This document shows positions 7,694 through 17,255 of a stretch of DNA of 22,321 nucleotides, piece after piece; position 1 is the stretch's first letter, and the number at the start of each line of letters is the position of its first letter. Location: the NCBI GenBank assembly GCA_977017575.1, contig CDRNVI010000135.1, positions 1 to 22,321 of the forward strand. Reading direction: 5' to 3'. Below the pieces are notes generated by a model. It was not told the DNA's origin and did not search any database. It was given only the letters and a program-made list of their open reading frames with translations. Source of the DNA: Paramoeba atlantica (lineage: Eukaryota; Discosea). Made by a program: the position numbers and the translations under genes.

Positions 7694-10600
7694 TTAATAT
7701 TTTTTAGAATTTAATAAAGTAACAGTATTTAATTTATAATTTATTAAGCTATTATTATTTAATAAACTATAATCATAGTCATAAATATTATTAAAAAAAT
7801 TTATTTCATTTAATTTTGAATAATAATTTAAATTTTTTTTATTTGAATACTTAATACTATATATATACTTATATATTATATTTAAATTTTTCATAAATTT
7901 AGTAATAAATAAACTAATATCACAATTTATTTTTTTAGTATAATTATTTTTTAAAATCAAATTATTAAATAATACTAATTTTAAAAAATATTTATAATAA
8001 CTATATATAGAATTATTATATTTCAAATTATTTATATTTTTATAATTATTAGTATAATCATTAATATTATTAAATAATATATAATTTTTTATTGATACAT
8101 TTTTTACTAAAAATTTATTATAGTAAACTTTATTTTTAATAAAACTTTTGAAAGTCTTATTTTTGTTATAAAAATATTGTAACAAATTACTTCTAATATT
8201 AATTAAAATTTTTGAATAATTTAGTTTACTAAAATTTTTATATTGATTAATTCGTTTTAAAAATAATAAATCAATATTATATATTTTTCTATATATATTA
8301 TAAATTTTAAAATGTATATATTTTGATAAATACGACATTATATTATCTTCATTACGTTTAAAATAATTTTCTTTTATTAATGATCATTTAGGATATTCTA
8401 CTAATAATGTTCTTCTAAAAAAATACATACTACTTTTTTTAAATAAACCTTTTTTAAATAAAATTTTTAATTTTTTTTTCATTTGTTTAAATAATAATGT
8501 TTTATTATTATTAATAAACTTATAATTTAAAAAAAAAGATGTAATATTATTATACCTATAGAATCTTCTCTTTTTTCCTGTTAAATATAAATTTAATAAT
8601 TTTTTTTCTCTTTTCTTTAAATTATTTTTTTGAATTAATATAAATACTTTCTTCTTTCTATTATAAAATTTTAAATATGAACTCTTCTGAGTAAAAGATT
8701 TATTTATAAATCAATTTCTTTTTTTTCATAAACAAATTGAGTTTTTAATATTTTTTTTTTCTTTTATTGGTTTTAAAATTATTTTTCTCTTTTCTTTTAT
8801 TAAATTATTATTTATAAATAAATAATAAGTTCAAGATTTTAAATTTTTCTCTTTTCTTTTATTTAATTTTAAATTATCAATTAAATTACAATTATAAGAT
8901 ATAAAATTTCTCTTTTTTAAACTTTTATTCTCTTTTCTTTTAGATATAATTGAATTATTATTTAATAAATTTTTTGAATAAAAAATATAATTCTTTTTAA
9001 TCTTAGTTAAAACTTTTATTAAATAATTTTCACAATTAATATTACAAGAAAATACTAAAAAATTATTATAAGGTATCTTTATAGATTTTCATTTATAATA
9101 TAAATCATTCTTTTCTTTTTCATTTATAATATAAAAATTTCATTTTTTTTTATGAAATTTATTTATTATATCGTAATAATCTAATTCATAACTATTAAAT
9201 ATAAAATTTTTATATTTATAAACTTTAAAATTTTTATATTTATGAGAACAATAATCTTTATTAAATTTATTATATTTACAATTATAATTATAAATATTAA
9301 AATTCAATAAATCTTTATTATTATAATTGTAAATATAATAATTTATTAAAGATTTCATATTTTTATTATTATTAAAATAATTTTTTTTCTTTATTCCCTT
9401 TTTTTTATGTAATTTATTTAATTTAATTAAATTTAAAGAAATATTATAAAAAAATTTATCAAATTTATATATTTTTTTTTCTTTTGTTGTTGATTTTTTA
9501 ATAATAAAAAATTTTGAATTTTTTCTTTTTATATTTATAAATTTTTTAATTTTTTTCTTTTTATATTTATAATTATTAATTTTATTATAATTATATTTAT
9601 TAAAAATACGAAAATATAAATATTTATTTATTTGTTTTCAATTTCTTTTTTTTAATATGTTATTAAAACTATTCTTAAAAAAGAAATTTTTAACATTTTT
9701 AGAAATTTTATAATTATTTAATAATTTAATATTATTTAATATTATTAAAAATATTTTTAATATTTTATAATCAATATTCGAATTAATAGTATATAAAAAT
9801 TTATTCATTATATAAAATTTTTTATAATTTTTATATAAAAATTTATTTTTAATATTATTATAAATACTATTAATATATAAATTTTTTATAAAATATAAAA
9901 AATTATAATTTAATAATTTTTTTCTTTTAATTAAATATGAATAATTATATAATTTTATTCTTTTTTCTTTTCTTTTATATAATTTTAAAGAATAAAAGTT
10001 ATTTTTTATTCTTTTTATATAATCTAAAAATTTCTCTTTTCTTTTATATTTTTTTCATAAATTAATATTATATATTTTATAAAAAAAATTATATCTAATA
10101 TTAAATAAATTTCTCTTTTCTTTTTTATTTTTAAATAAATTTAGTTTATTTAAAAATAAATTATAATTATATAATTTATTTTTAAATTTTTTTTTAATTA
10201 AAATTTTTCTCTTTCTATATAATTTATTTTTATTTTTTTTATACAATAATTTTTTAAATAAAAAATAATAATTATTATAAAAATTTTTTATATTAAATTT
10301 TTTATATTTTAAATATTTTTTATTATAATATTTTAATAAATTTTCTTTTCTAAATAATAAAAATAAATTTTTTTTATTCTTTTCAAGACAATATTTTTTT
10401 CTTATATAAAAATTATTATTAAATTTTATATAATCTAAATTAAATAAATTTAATTTTGATAAAGACTTAAAATTATAACCTAAAAATACTTGACCTTTTT
10501 TTAAAAAAATAGTTTTTTTTATTATATTATTATTATAATGAAATAATTGTTGTTTTCTTCTTCTCTTTTCTTCTCTTTTCTTTCTAAAACTATTACTTAT

Positions 10601-11172
10601 AGTTTGAAAATATAAACCATTTTCTGGTCCAAAATTTAAAAAATCTTCATTATCTATATTATTAAAACGAGTTTGCTTTAAAAACAATTTTTTTCTTAAT
10701 TTATTTTTATATGATAATAAAAAATTATAATTTTTATACCTTAACTTTCTATTATATATAAATTTTTTATTACAATCTAAAAAATTCATAAAAGAATTTT
10801 GAAAAAAATTATTATAAAAATTTTTATAATTATCTTTTATAACAAAAAACGATTTAGAATTATTTAAATTCAATAATAAATATTTATTATTTAAATACTC
10901 TAATTTATAAAATTTTTTATTAATATTAAATTTAAAAAATTTATTCATTAAATAATAAATATTTATTATTAAATTAAGATTGAAATTTTTTATTTCTGAA
11001 TAAATATTATCACTAATAACATCAATAACATTATTTAATAATAAAAAATTTTTACTCTTATAATTTAAATTATATAAAGATAACTCATTATAATCTGTTT
11101 TATTATCAAATAAAACTATTTTATTATTTTTTTATTATGTTTTATTATATTATTATATCATGTAGTTTTCAT
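7694..11172 (-). CDS. Giant Lys/Asn-rich ORF of about 1,160 codons, function unknown
   Basis: Under table 4 the frame is open without interruption from 10948 to the TAA at 7694-7696 (1,084 codons), and it stays open upstream to about 11120. The ATG at 11172 lies 3 bases past the rps13 stop, the tight spacing of this operon. It enters the frame only if the 7-base A run at 11127-11133 is one base longer, so the start is uncertain. The protein is hydrophilic and dominated by Lys, Asn, Tyr, Phe, Leu and Ile, with no clear membrane helix. Less biased islands include FLNFGPENGLYFQTISNSF, KKGQVFLGYNFKSLSK and FFRRTLLVEYPKWSLIKEN. Position and charge suggest an expanded ribosomal protein such as rps4 or rps2, but I find no diagnostic motif for either. 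Confidence 0.7.
8607..10583 (-). repeat. Dispersed purine-rich motif AAAAGAAAAGAGAA (plus-strand TTCTCTTTTCTTTT)
   Basis: Near-identical copies of a 13-14 base motif occur inside the giant ORF at about 8607-8620, 8786-8799, 8848-8860, 8929-8942, 10033-10045, 10112-10126 and, as two copies in tandem, 10562-10583. Weaker variants are at 8911-8917, 9107-9120 and 9966-9978. One more copy lies outside, in the short gap between rps3 and rpl16 (14212-14226). The copies are read in all three frames (KRKEK, KEKRK, KKREK), so the conserved unit is the nucleotide sequence, not a peptide repeat. Confidence 0.6.
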
Positions 11173-11175
11173 CAC

Positions 11176-11490
11176 TTATATTATTTTTTTTCTCGATGAT
11201 CTATTATTAGTCTTTGATCGTTGATTATACATAGGTAACCCTCTAATACGTTTATAACCAAAATAAGAACCATTAACTATTTTTTTCATAATATTATTAT
11301 ATCTAATATGTTTAATTTGTTCCTTCCTTTTAAAAAAATATAACAAATTTTTTTCTAACTGTTTTAATAAACCTTTATTATTAATATTTTTATAAGATTT
11401 ATTATATAATAAACCAAATTTAAATAATATTATAGATAATAAAGATAAACCAATATTATAATTATTAATTATATAACGTTTTATATTCAT
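11176..11490 (-). CDS. rps13: Ribosomal protein S13
   Basis: Small-subunit head protein that contacts the P-site tRNA and bridges to the large subunit. The C-terminal half carries the family signature: YKRIRGLPMYNQRSKTNNRSSRK corresponds to the bacterial RRGLPVRGQRTRTNARTRKG. The 104 residues are slightly shorter than the usual 115-120, with a divergent N-terminal half. ATG at 11490, TAA at 11176-11178. It follows rpl6 in the retained spc/alpha operon order, but rps11, its usual next neighbour, has moved to 20.2-20.6 kb. Confidence 0.92.
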   Translation of the reverse strand: MNIKRYIINNYNIGLSLLSIILFKFGLLYNKSYKNINNKGLLKQLEKNLLYFFKRKEQIKHIRYNNIMKKIVNGSYFGYKRIRGLPMYNQRSKTNNRSSRKKII

Positions 11491-11495
11491 ATTTT

Positions 11496-11684
11496 TTATT
11501 GTTTATTTATAATACCCATTTCATATAAATAATTTTTAACTTGAAGTCAATTATTATCGAAAATTAATTTTAAATTATAATTATGTATATAAATTAAATT
11601 ATAATTATAATTTAATAATACCTTAAAACTTATTGCTGAATTAATAAGTTCCTTTTTTTCAATTTTTTTTAATATATAATTCAT
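11496..11684 (-). CDS. Small ORF (62 codons) between rpl6 and rps13
   Basis: An ATG at 11684 opens a 62-residue frame that overlaps the last 44 bases of rpl6 and stops 5 bases before rps13. The product is basic and ends FDNNWLQVKNYLYEMGIINKQ, with one TGA Trp. Without it there would be a gap of about 150 bases in an otherwise gapless cluster, which argues for a gene. In bacteria rpl18, rps5, rpl30 and rpl15 lie in this place. I see no convincing match to any of them, including the similarly sized L30. Function unknown; it may not be translated. Confidence 0.4.
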
Positions 11685-12180
11685 TTTTTTCTTTTATTCC
11701 TTTCAATTTATATGCATTTAATTTTCTAAATTGTTTTATTTCCACAGATACTTTTTTTAACAAAAAATAAGAATTACTAAATAAAAAAAGATTTCTTCTA
11801 GATCTAGATTTAACTAAAATACCTTTAGGTATATTATAATAAATCAAATGATTATAACCTATATTAAATCTTAATTCATTATCTTTTCAAATAGTCATAG
11901 TAAAACCTAAACCTATAACATTTAAAATTAGGCAATAACCTCTTATCAAATCAATTAAATTTTTTTTTATATATCTTTGAAATAAACTATAATATTTCTT
12001 TCTTTTAATAATTAATGTTTTATTATTTAATATAAATATATTTTTTTGATTAAATAAAGTTAAGATAGTTAAATCTATATTTTTTTTATAATTACTTATT
12101 ATATTTTCCATAAAAATATTATTATTATTATGTATAATATTTAATAAAGAACTTTTTCCTAAATATAATTTTTTTTTCAT
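11641..12180 (-). CDS. rpl6: Ribosomal protein L6
   Basis: Large-subunit protein near the factor-binding region. Under table 4 it is 179 residues, the usual 175-180. TGA codons at 11887-11889 (GLGFTMTIW) and 11659-11661 are read through as Trp. The second-domain signature is present: GLGFTMTIWKDNELRFNIG, then PKGILVKSRSRRNLFLFSNS and RKLNAYKLKGI. These match the bacterial LxGxGYRA...LxxxxGYSHP...P.gi....  ...RpPEPYKGKGI pattern in order. Start ATG at 12180, three bases after the rps8 stop. Confidence 0.92.
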
Positions 12181-12183
12181 TTA

Positions 12184-12576
12184 TTATAATATATTTTTAT
12201 ATAATAGATGTACTTTTAATAAGGCTTTACCACCACTTTTTATAATATAAGCTTCATCGTGTGTTAACAAACCTTTATTACTACTATAAAAACAAGGATT
12301 AAAATAAAATTTAGAAAAATTTTTATTAAAAGTTTTAAATTTTAAATATTGTTTATTACCTCCTGAAGATAATTGTTCTAAAAAAATTAAAGGCTTATTA
12401 TTATAATATTTTAATGTTATTTTTATTTGGTATTTATTACATATTATAAAACTATTTATCAAATTTAATTCGTATAAACGTGATAATATAGGTAAATACT
12501 TTTTTTTTAATGGTATATATAAACTTTTTAAATTAGCTATATACCCATTATTAATTTGACTACAAAAAAAATTCAT
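12184..12576 (-). CDS. rps8: Ribosomal protein S8
   Basis: Small-subunit platform protein that binds the central domain of the SSU rRNA. It has 130 residues, equal to bacterial S8. The C-terminal half carries the typical PCFYSSNKGLLTHDEAYIIKSGGKALLKVH, corresponding to [27 protein letters not shown] in bacteria. The N-terminal half (LKSLYIPLKKKYLPILSRLYELNLINSF) matches the helix-turn region that recruits rRNA. ATG at 12576, TAA at 12184-12186. It sits 3 bases after rps14. Confidence 0.92.
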   Translation of the reverse strand: MNFFCSQINNGYIANLKSLYIPLKKKYLPILSRLYELNLINSFIICNKYQIKITLKYYNNKPLIFLEQLSSGGNKQYLKFKTFNKNFSKFYFNPCFYSSNKGLLTHDEAYIIKSGGKALLKVHLLYKNIL

Positions 12577-12579
12577 AAC

Positions 12580-12849
12580 TTATCAAGATATTTTTTTTAA
12601 ACCATTAATTTGTTTCATATTAAGAGATTCTTTTATATTCATTCTAGATAAAGAAAAATCTCGAAAAACAGATCTCTTTAAACCAGTTTCTATACAAAAA
12701 TTCTTTCTTAAAATATTCTGTATAGGAAAATTCAAAAAAAATATTTTCTTTTTCCTATATATTTTTAAAATTTTTAATAATAATACTAATGTATTATTAT
12801 TATTATATATTCTTTCATTTTTATAATTTTTTAAAAAATATTTTTTCAT
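12580..12849 (-). CDS. rps14: Ribosomal protein S14
   Basis: S14 helps build the 30S head. The C-terminal signature is clear: RNFCIETGLKRSVFRDFSLSRMNIKESLNMKQINGLKKISW corresponds to bacterial RCRxTGRPRGxxRxFGLSRxxxRExAxxGxxPGLxKASW. The final Trp is encoded by TGA (12583-12585), directly before the TAA, so the conserved ..KxSW end is restored only under table 4. The protein has 89 residues. The start at 12849 overlaps the end of rpl5 by 29 bases. Confidence 0.94.
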
Positions 12850-13378
12850 GTAATTTATTATTATTATTATTAAAATTTATAATAAAATTTAATTTAAAAA
12901 TTAAATTATTTACCAATATATCTTCATCACTATTTAATCCTAATAAAAAATTAAAATTTTTTAATTCTATTATATATTTATTTTCTTTTCTATAAATTAA
13001 ACTACTTTCATTATTTTTATCTAATAAATTAAAAATAATATTATATAAATAATTTAAATTAGAATAAATATTATTTTTTCTTAAACTTAATCCTAAAACT
13101 ATATAATAAGATAAATTATTACGTCTTGATCTAACAGAAAAATTACGTAATGTCTCTTTTTGTATTTTTATAATAGAAACTCTTTGATTAAATAATTTTT
13201 TAAATAATTTATTTAAAATAAGATACCTTCTAACTATATTACCATCTGAAGAATATAATTTAACTTTTACATCAACTTTATCAATTTTTGATAATTGATT
13301 AAAACTCATTATATTCAATTTACTAATGTTATCCTTTTGTATTATATTTAAATTACTTTTGAAATCTATACTTTTCAT
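12821..13378 (-). CDS. rpl5: Ribosomal protein L5
   Basis: L5 sits in the central protuberance, where it binds 5S rRNA in bacteria and the P-site tRNA. The 185-residue product equals the bacterial length of about 179. Recognisable blocks are KVDVKVKLYSSD, RYLILNKLFKKLFNQRVSIIKIQKETLRNFSVRSRRNNLSYYIVL (the L5 region with GQ.P..T.A..S.A.FK.R...PIG..VTLR) and FNFLLGLNSDEDILV near the C-terminus. The order rpl14-rpl5-rps14 is the bacterial spc order. The last 29 bases also encode the start of rps14. No 5S rRNA gene was found in the window. Confidence 0.9.
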   Translation of the reverse strand: MKSIDFKSNLNIIQKDNISKLNIMSFNQLSKIDKVDVKVKLYSSDGNIVRRYLILNKLFKKLFNQRVSIIKIQKETLRNFSVRSRRNNLSYYIVLGLSLRKNNIYSNLNYLYNIIFNLLDKNNESSLIYRKENKYIIELKNFNFLLGLNSDEDILVNNLIFKLNFIINFNNNNNKLHEKIFFKKL

Positions 13379-13382
13379 ATTT

Positions 13383-13739
13383 TTATATTATACTTTGCAT
13401 CAATAAGAAAACTTTACGGTTTATAAATCTTAAAAATTTTAAACTAATACCAAATAATTTTGTACCTAAAGGTAATTTTTTTTTATTTATCAAAACAACA
13501 GCATTATCACTAAATTTATAATAATTTATATTTTTTTTTAAATTATATTTAGTTCTAATAATTAAAGCCTTATATAATTCTCCTTTTTTTATTCTTTTTT
13601 TAGGATTATTTGTTTTAACAGTTATTAATATTTCATCACCAATAGATCCATATTTTTTTCTTTTATAAATTCTTATACATTTTACAATACGTGCACCAGA
13701 ATTATCACTACAATTTAAATAACTACCTACTAAAATCAT
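13383..13739 (-). CDS. rpl14: Ribosomal protein L14
   Basis: L14 lies on the subunit interface of the large subunit and helps form an intersubunit bridge. 118 residues, near the standard 122. The family motif is plain: LNCSDNSGARIVKCIRIYKRKKYGSIGDEILITVK, then KKGELYKALIIRTKYN, FSDNAVVLINKKKLPLGTKLFG and RFINRKVFLLMQSII. These match bacterial VADNSGAR..., GD.I...VK, KKG.V.KAVIVRTK, NAAV.IN....P.GTRIFGPV. ATG at 13739, TAA at 13383-13385. The start overlaps the end of rpl16 by 10 bases. Confidence 0.97.
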   Translation of the reverse strand: MILVGSYLNCSDNSGARIVKCIRIYKRKKYGSIGDEILITVKTNNPKKRIKKGELYKALIIRTKYNLKKNINYYKFSDNAVVLINKKKLPLGTKLFGISLKFLRFINRKVFLLMQSII

Positions 13740-14179
13740 TTTTCTTTATTATAAACTAATTTAAATTTAATATTTGATTTTAATGAGGCTAATTTAACAA
13801 TTCCTTTAATATATTCTAATAATTTTTTTTTATCATTATCATTTAATATAAATAATTTATTAGAAAAACCAAATTCAATAAATATTTGACCTTTTGATAT
13901 ATTAAAATAATATTCATTTAATGCACCCTTACCTTTACCCATTCTAACACCTATAGGTTTTGATGTATTTTTAAAACTTGGATGAAAACGTATAAATAAT
14001 TTAGTAAAAAATTTTAATCTTTTTTTTAAAAAAAATAATAAAGCCTTAAATTCATTATTATATAGTATACCACCTTCTAAAAAATATATAGCAAATTGAC
14101 CATTATATATTTTTTCTATCGAATTTTTAGTATTAGAATAATTTAATATTAAATGTTTTTTGACAAAAATTTTTTTCAT
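13730..14179 (-). CDS. rpl16: Ribosomal protein L16
   Basis: L16 supports the aminoacyl-tRNA site of the large subunit. The signature KNTSKPIGVRMGKGKGALNEYYFNISKGQIFIEFG is unmistakable (bacterial K.P...RMGKGKG....WV..V..G...FE). 149 residues under table 4, against about 136 in bacteria. At 13736-13738 a TGA follows KEK. If it is read as Trp, the gene continues two more codons to TAG at 13730-13732. If this TGA were a stop, the protein would end at 147. The rpl14 start lies inside this end. Confidence 0.95.
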
Positions 14180-14227
14180 TTCTATTTATTTCTTAATAAA
14201 TCAACTTTTTTTCTCTTTTCTTTCTTT

Positions 14228-15418
14228 TTATATTATAGAAGATAAATACACTTTTCTAACATAACTCATTTTTACACCACAAACACCATACCGCATAATT
14301 AAAATAAACTGATTATAACTTAAAGGAGAATTTATATTACTTGGTGAAATAGCACCAAATTGTTTAATAAACTTTTTATTTCTTAACTTTTTTTTATATC
14401 TCCCTGCATAACCTATTTTAAAACCTATAATACCTCTTTCATTTTTTAATTTATTATGTAATAAATAAGCATAATGCTCTATTTTATAACCTACACGCAA
14501 TCTTCATAAAATTAGCTTATATAAAGAATAAGTAGAATAATTTACTTCTTTTTTATCTATAAAATTAATTATAGGATTATTAACTTTAAAAATTTTTTTT
14601 ATAAAAAACGATAAAAAATTTTTTAATATAAAAATAAATTTTTTATCTAAAGTTAAATAATTAGTATTTTTAATATATTTTAATCTATTTAATCAACGAT
14701 TAGTTGGAATTCTTAATAAATTAAATCATTTATATTTAAAAATAAAATTGTTTAATCTTTTATTATTTTTATAAATATAAATATTTTTATATTTATAAAA
14801 ATATTTAAAATTATTAAAATTATTTATTGATTTTTTTTTTCATATATTTTTAAATATTTTCTTTCTATAAAACCCTCTACAAGACTTATTATAAAATAAA
14901 TAATATTTATTATTATGCATGTCTCAAAAAAAATAATTAAATCAAACATATTTTTTATTTTTATAAAAATTTTTTCTTTTACTATAAAAAAATTTACGTA
15001 AAAAATTTAATATATATTTTTTTTTTTTTTTTTCTTTTAAAAAATTATATTTTTTTTTTCTTTTTGACTGTTTATACTTTAAAAAAGATTTAAATATATA
15101 TTTTTTTGACTGATTATAATATTTTTTTAATTTATATTTTTTTGACTTAATATCATTAATTAAAAATTTATTATCATCATTTAATAAATTTAAATTTATT
15201 ATCATCATTTTATATGTTTTAATTATATTTAACGGTAATATTTCTAAATTTAACTTGTTTCAATTAATTATAACTTTAATTCAATTATAAAATTTAATAA
15301 TATTATAATCTTCTAAAAAAAATAATTTATAATTTTTTTTTGTAATATTATTTCAAGACGAAATTCAATATTTACTTTTTGATAATCTATATGTTATTGG
15401 ATTAACTAAATGTCCCAT
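14228..15418 (-). CDS. rps3: Ribosomal protein S3, expanded by a long Lys-rich middle region
   Basis: S3 lines the mRNA entry channel. The ATG at 15418, 2 bases after rps19, gives MGHLVNPITYRLSKSKYW, matching the MGQKVNPIGFRLG start of the family. The C-terminal domain is also clear: GIIGFKIGYAGRYKKKLRNKKFIKQFG...YGVCGVKMSYVRKVYL (bacterial G.KI...GRL.GA.IAR.E...GR.P....A..DY...GV.GVKVWI). Between them lies a long, very basic, low-complexity stretch (roughly residues 60-280) rich in Lys, Tyr, Asn and Phe. Total 396 residues against about 230 in bacteria, in one open frame under table 4. Expanded or split S3 is known from several mitochondrial lineages. Confidence 0.94.
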
Positions 15419-15420
15419 AA

Positions 15421-15699
15421 TTATTTTTTCTTTTTCTTTATACGTTTCTTTTTCTTTTTATCTTTTATTAATATATTTTTTGAAAAAAAAAAATAATTAA
15501 TCATATAATTAACCATACTATCTATAATTTTAATTGGAATAAAATAACGACCATTATATACAGTTAATCTTTTATTAATCATATAATTTTTTATTTTAAA
15601 ACCTTTTACTTTTAACTTTAATCAAATAAATTTATCTATTTTTGAAAAATTTAAAAAATAAATAATATTTTTAATATTTTTAATATTATTTAAATTCAT
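15421..15699 (-). CDS. rps19: Ribosomal protein S19
   Basis: S19 works with S13 in the head of the small subunit. The 92-residue product matches the usual length. RLTVYNGRYFIPIKIIDSMVNYMINYFFF corresponds to bacterial VHNGR.HVPV.IT..MVGHKLGEF. The N-terminal part (DKFIWLKLKVKGFKIKNYMINKR) contains a TGA Trp, and the C-terminus is Lys-rich. The ATG at 15699 sits in a run of 14 adenines at the end of rpl2, and the genes overlap by 14 bases. TAA at 15421-15423. Confidence 0.9.
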
Positions 15700-16429
15700 T
15701 TTTTTTTTTTTTCTTAGTTGTAGGTACAAATTTTAATACACGTCTTGTAAAATTTGGACAATCGACTCATGGAGAAGTTTTACCTCTACCACCACCATTA
15801 GGGTGATCTACACAATTTTTTGCTACACCTCTAACTGTTGATTTTTTACCTAATCTTATATTAACACCCGCTTTACCTTTTTTTATTAAATTATGCCCTC
15901 TATTTGATACAATACCTATCATAGCTTTATTATATTTAAAAATTAATTTTTCTAAACCAGAAGGAAATCTTATTAAATAATAATTTTCATTTATTTGTGA
16001 TATTAATAAACAAAAAGAACCTGCAGATCTAGCTACTTTACTTCCTTTTTTTTTTTTTAATTCCATACAAGATATAAAAGAACCAAATTTTATATTTACT
16101 AAAGGATATGTAGAACCAACAATTTTATCTACTGAATTTAAAACCATACCTTCTTTCAAACCTTCGGCTGCTAAAATATAAGATAAAAATCCATTTTTAT
16201 AACATATTAAAGCTATATTTGCAGATCTATTAGGATCATACTCAATTCTTAATACCATTGCAGGTATATCAACGTAAGTTCTAAAAAAATCAATTAATCT
16301 ATATTTCTTTTTAACTCTAGTTCCCTTTGATTTAACTGTTTTATGACCCATATTATTAACTCCTGCATAATTTTTTAAACCAAATGTTAAATATTTTATT
16401 GTTTTTGACTGTTTTTTCCTTTTTAACAT
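15686..16429 (-). CDS. rpl2: Ribosomal protein L2
   Basis: L2 is one of the most conserved large-subunit proteins and is needed for subunit joining and peptidyl transfer. The 247-residue product keeps the core motifs: MGHKTVKSKGTRVKKKYRLIDFFR, VLRIEYDPNRSANIALICYKNG, AAEGLKEGMVL, GSFISCMELKKKKGSKVARSAGSF, and the C-terminal RGVAKNCVDHPNGGGRGKTSPW, equivalent to RG.AMNPVDHPHGGGEGR. The last Trp is TGA at 15767-15769. The usual N-terminal domain is shortened (bacterial about 275). The final Lys codons lie in a 14-base A run, so the exact end depends on its length. Confidence 0.97.
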
Positions 16430-16432
16430 ATA

Positions 16433-16852
16433 TTATTTTTTTCTTTTAAATCTAATATTAGTATAATTTGCTTCTATTAATCTATACATATCATTTTTTT
16501 TTTTTATAGATAAACCTTTATTATTATATACATCTATTAATTCATTTTGAATACGTTCTTGAAATTTTCGCTCAGTTCTAGAATTAATAGATCTAACTAT
16601 TAATTTAACAGAATATGGTATAGAATCTTTTGATTTTAAAATATGTGGTATTAATAATTTTTTACCTCCTACTTTTTTAATATAACAAAACATTCTAATG
16701 AATATATTAGTTTCTATTTGTTTAAAAAAAGTATTTAAACAACCATATATTTTTTTTATATTAATAAAAATTTTCTCTAAACTTAATATAATTCGTTGTT
16801 TTTTTCCTTTTCTTATTAATAATTGTATTAAATATTTTATTCAATTATTCAT
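16433..16852 (-). CDS. rps7: Ribosomal protein S7
   Basis: S7 nucleates assembly of the small-subunit head. From the ATG at 16852 (MNNWIKYLIQLLIRKGKKQRIILSLEKIF), which needs TGA=Trp at its fourth codon, the frame runs through KKVGGKKLLIPHILKSKDSIPYSVKLIVRSINSRTERKFQERIQNELIDVYNNKG, the equivalent of bacterial RRVGGSTYQVP.EV...R...LA.RW....AR.R..K.M...LA.E..DA..N.G. It ends ANYTNIRFKRKK. 139 residues, near the bacterial 156. It overlaps rps12 by 8 bases and is followed by rpl2 after 3 bases. Confidence 0.93.
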
Positions 16853-17255
16853 CTTTTAAAATCTTTCCTTCCTTCTTTTTTTTTTTCAAACCATATTTAG
16901 AACGACTTTTATTTCGTTCTTCACGTTCTCAATTACTAAAATCATATTTTCCTTTTATCAATTTATAACGTACACCTGGAATATCTCTAGCACGTCCTCC
17001 TCTAATCATAACAACTGAATATTTTTGTAAATTATGACCTTGACCTGGTATAACTGCTATTAATTTTTTACCTGTTGATAACCTTATTTTTGCTACTTTT
17101 CTTTTAGCGGAATTTGGTTTCTTTGGACTAACACTATTTCTAATTTCAATACAAACACCTCTTTTTTGTGGACAAGAATCTAACAAAAGAACTTTTGTAC
17201 GTCTTTTTTTTTTTACTCTGCCTTTATTTCTTATTAATTGATTTAACGAAGCCAT
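16845..17255 (-). CDS. rps12: Ribosomal protein S12
   Basis: S12 is the decoding-centre protein. Highly conserved: [98 protein letters not shown]. The PKKPNSA loop near the decoding site and the final RSKYGLKK are both present. The C-terminus is reached only by reading TGA (16929-16931) as Trp. After RSKYGL the tail depends on an 11-base A run. As written it extends to TAA at 16845-16847 (136 residues, about 12 more than usual). It follows an overlapping ORF and precedes rps7. Confidence 0.97.

Noticed and set aside
7694-11172. Assigning the giant ORF to rps4 or rps2
   Set aside because: Neither the S4 RLDxxxxRxGF...ARQxxxHGH motif nor the S2 GH...WNP...G.R...II motif could be found, so naming it would be a guess.
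11500-11640. A possible tRNA between rpl6 and rps13
   Set aside because: No T-arm or anticodon arm could be folded on either strand. The small ORF explains the stretch better.
12789-12995. Plus-strand ORF over rpl5/rps14
   Set aside because: A Phe/Leu/Tyr-rich translation that is simply the antisense of Lys/Asn-rich coding sequence. All supported mitochondrial genes are on the minus strand.
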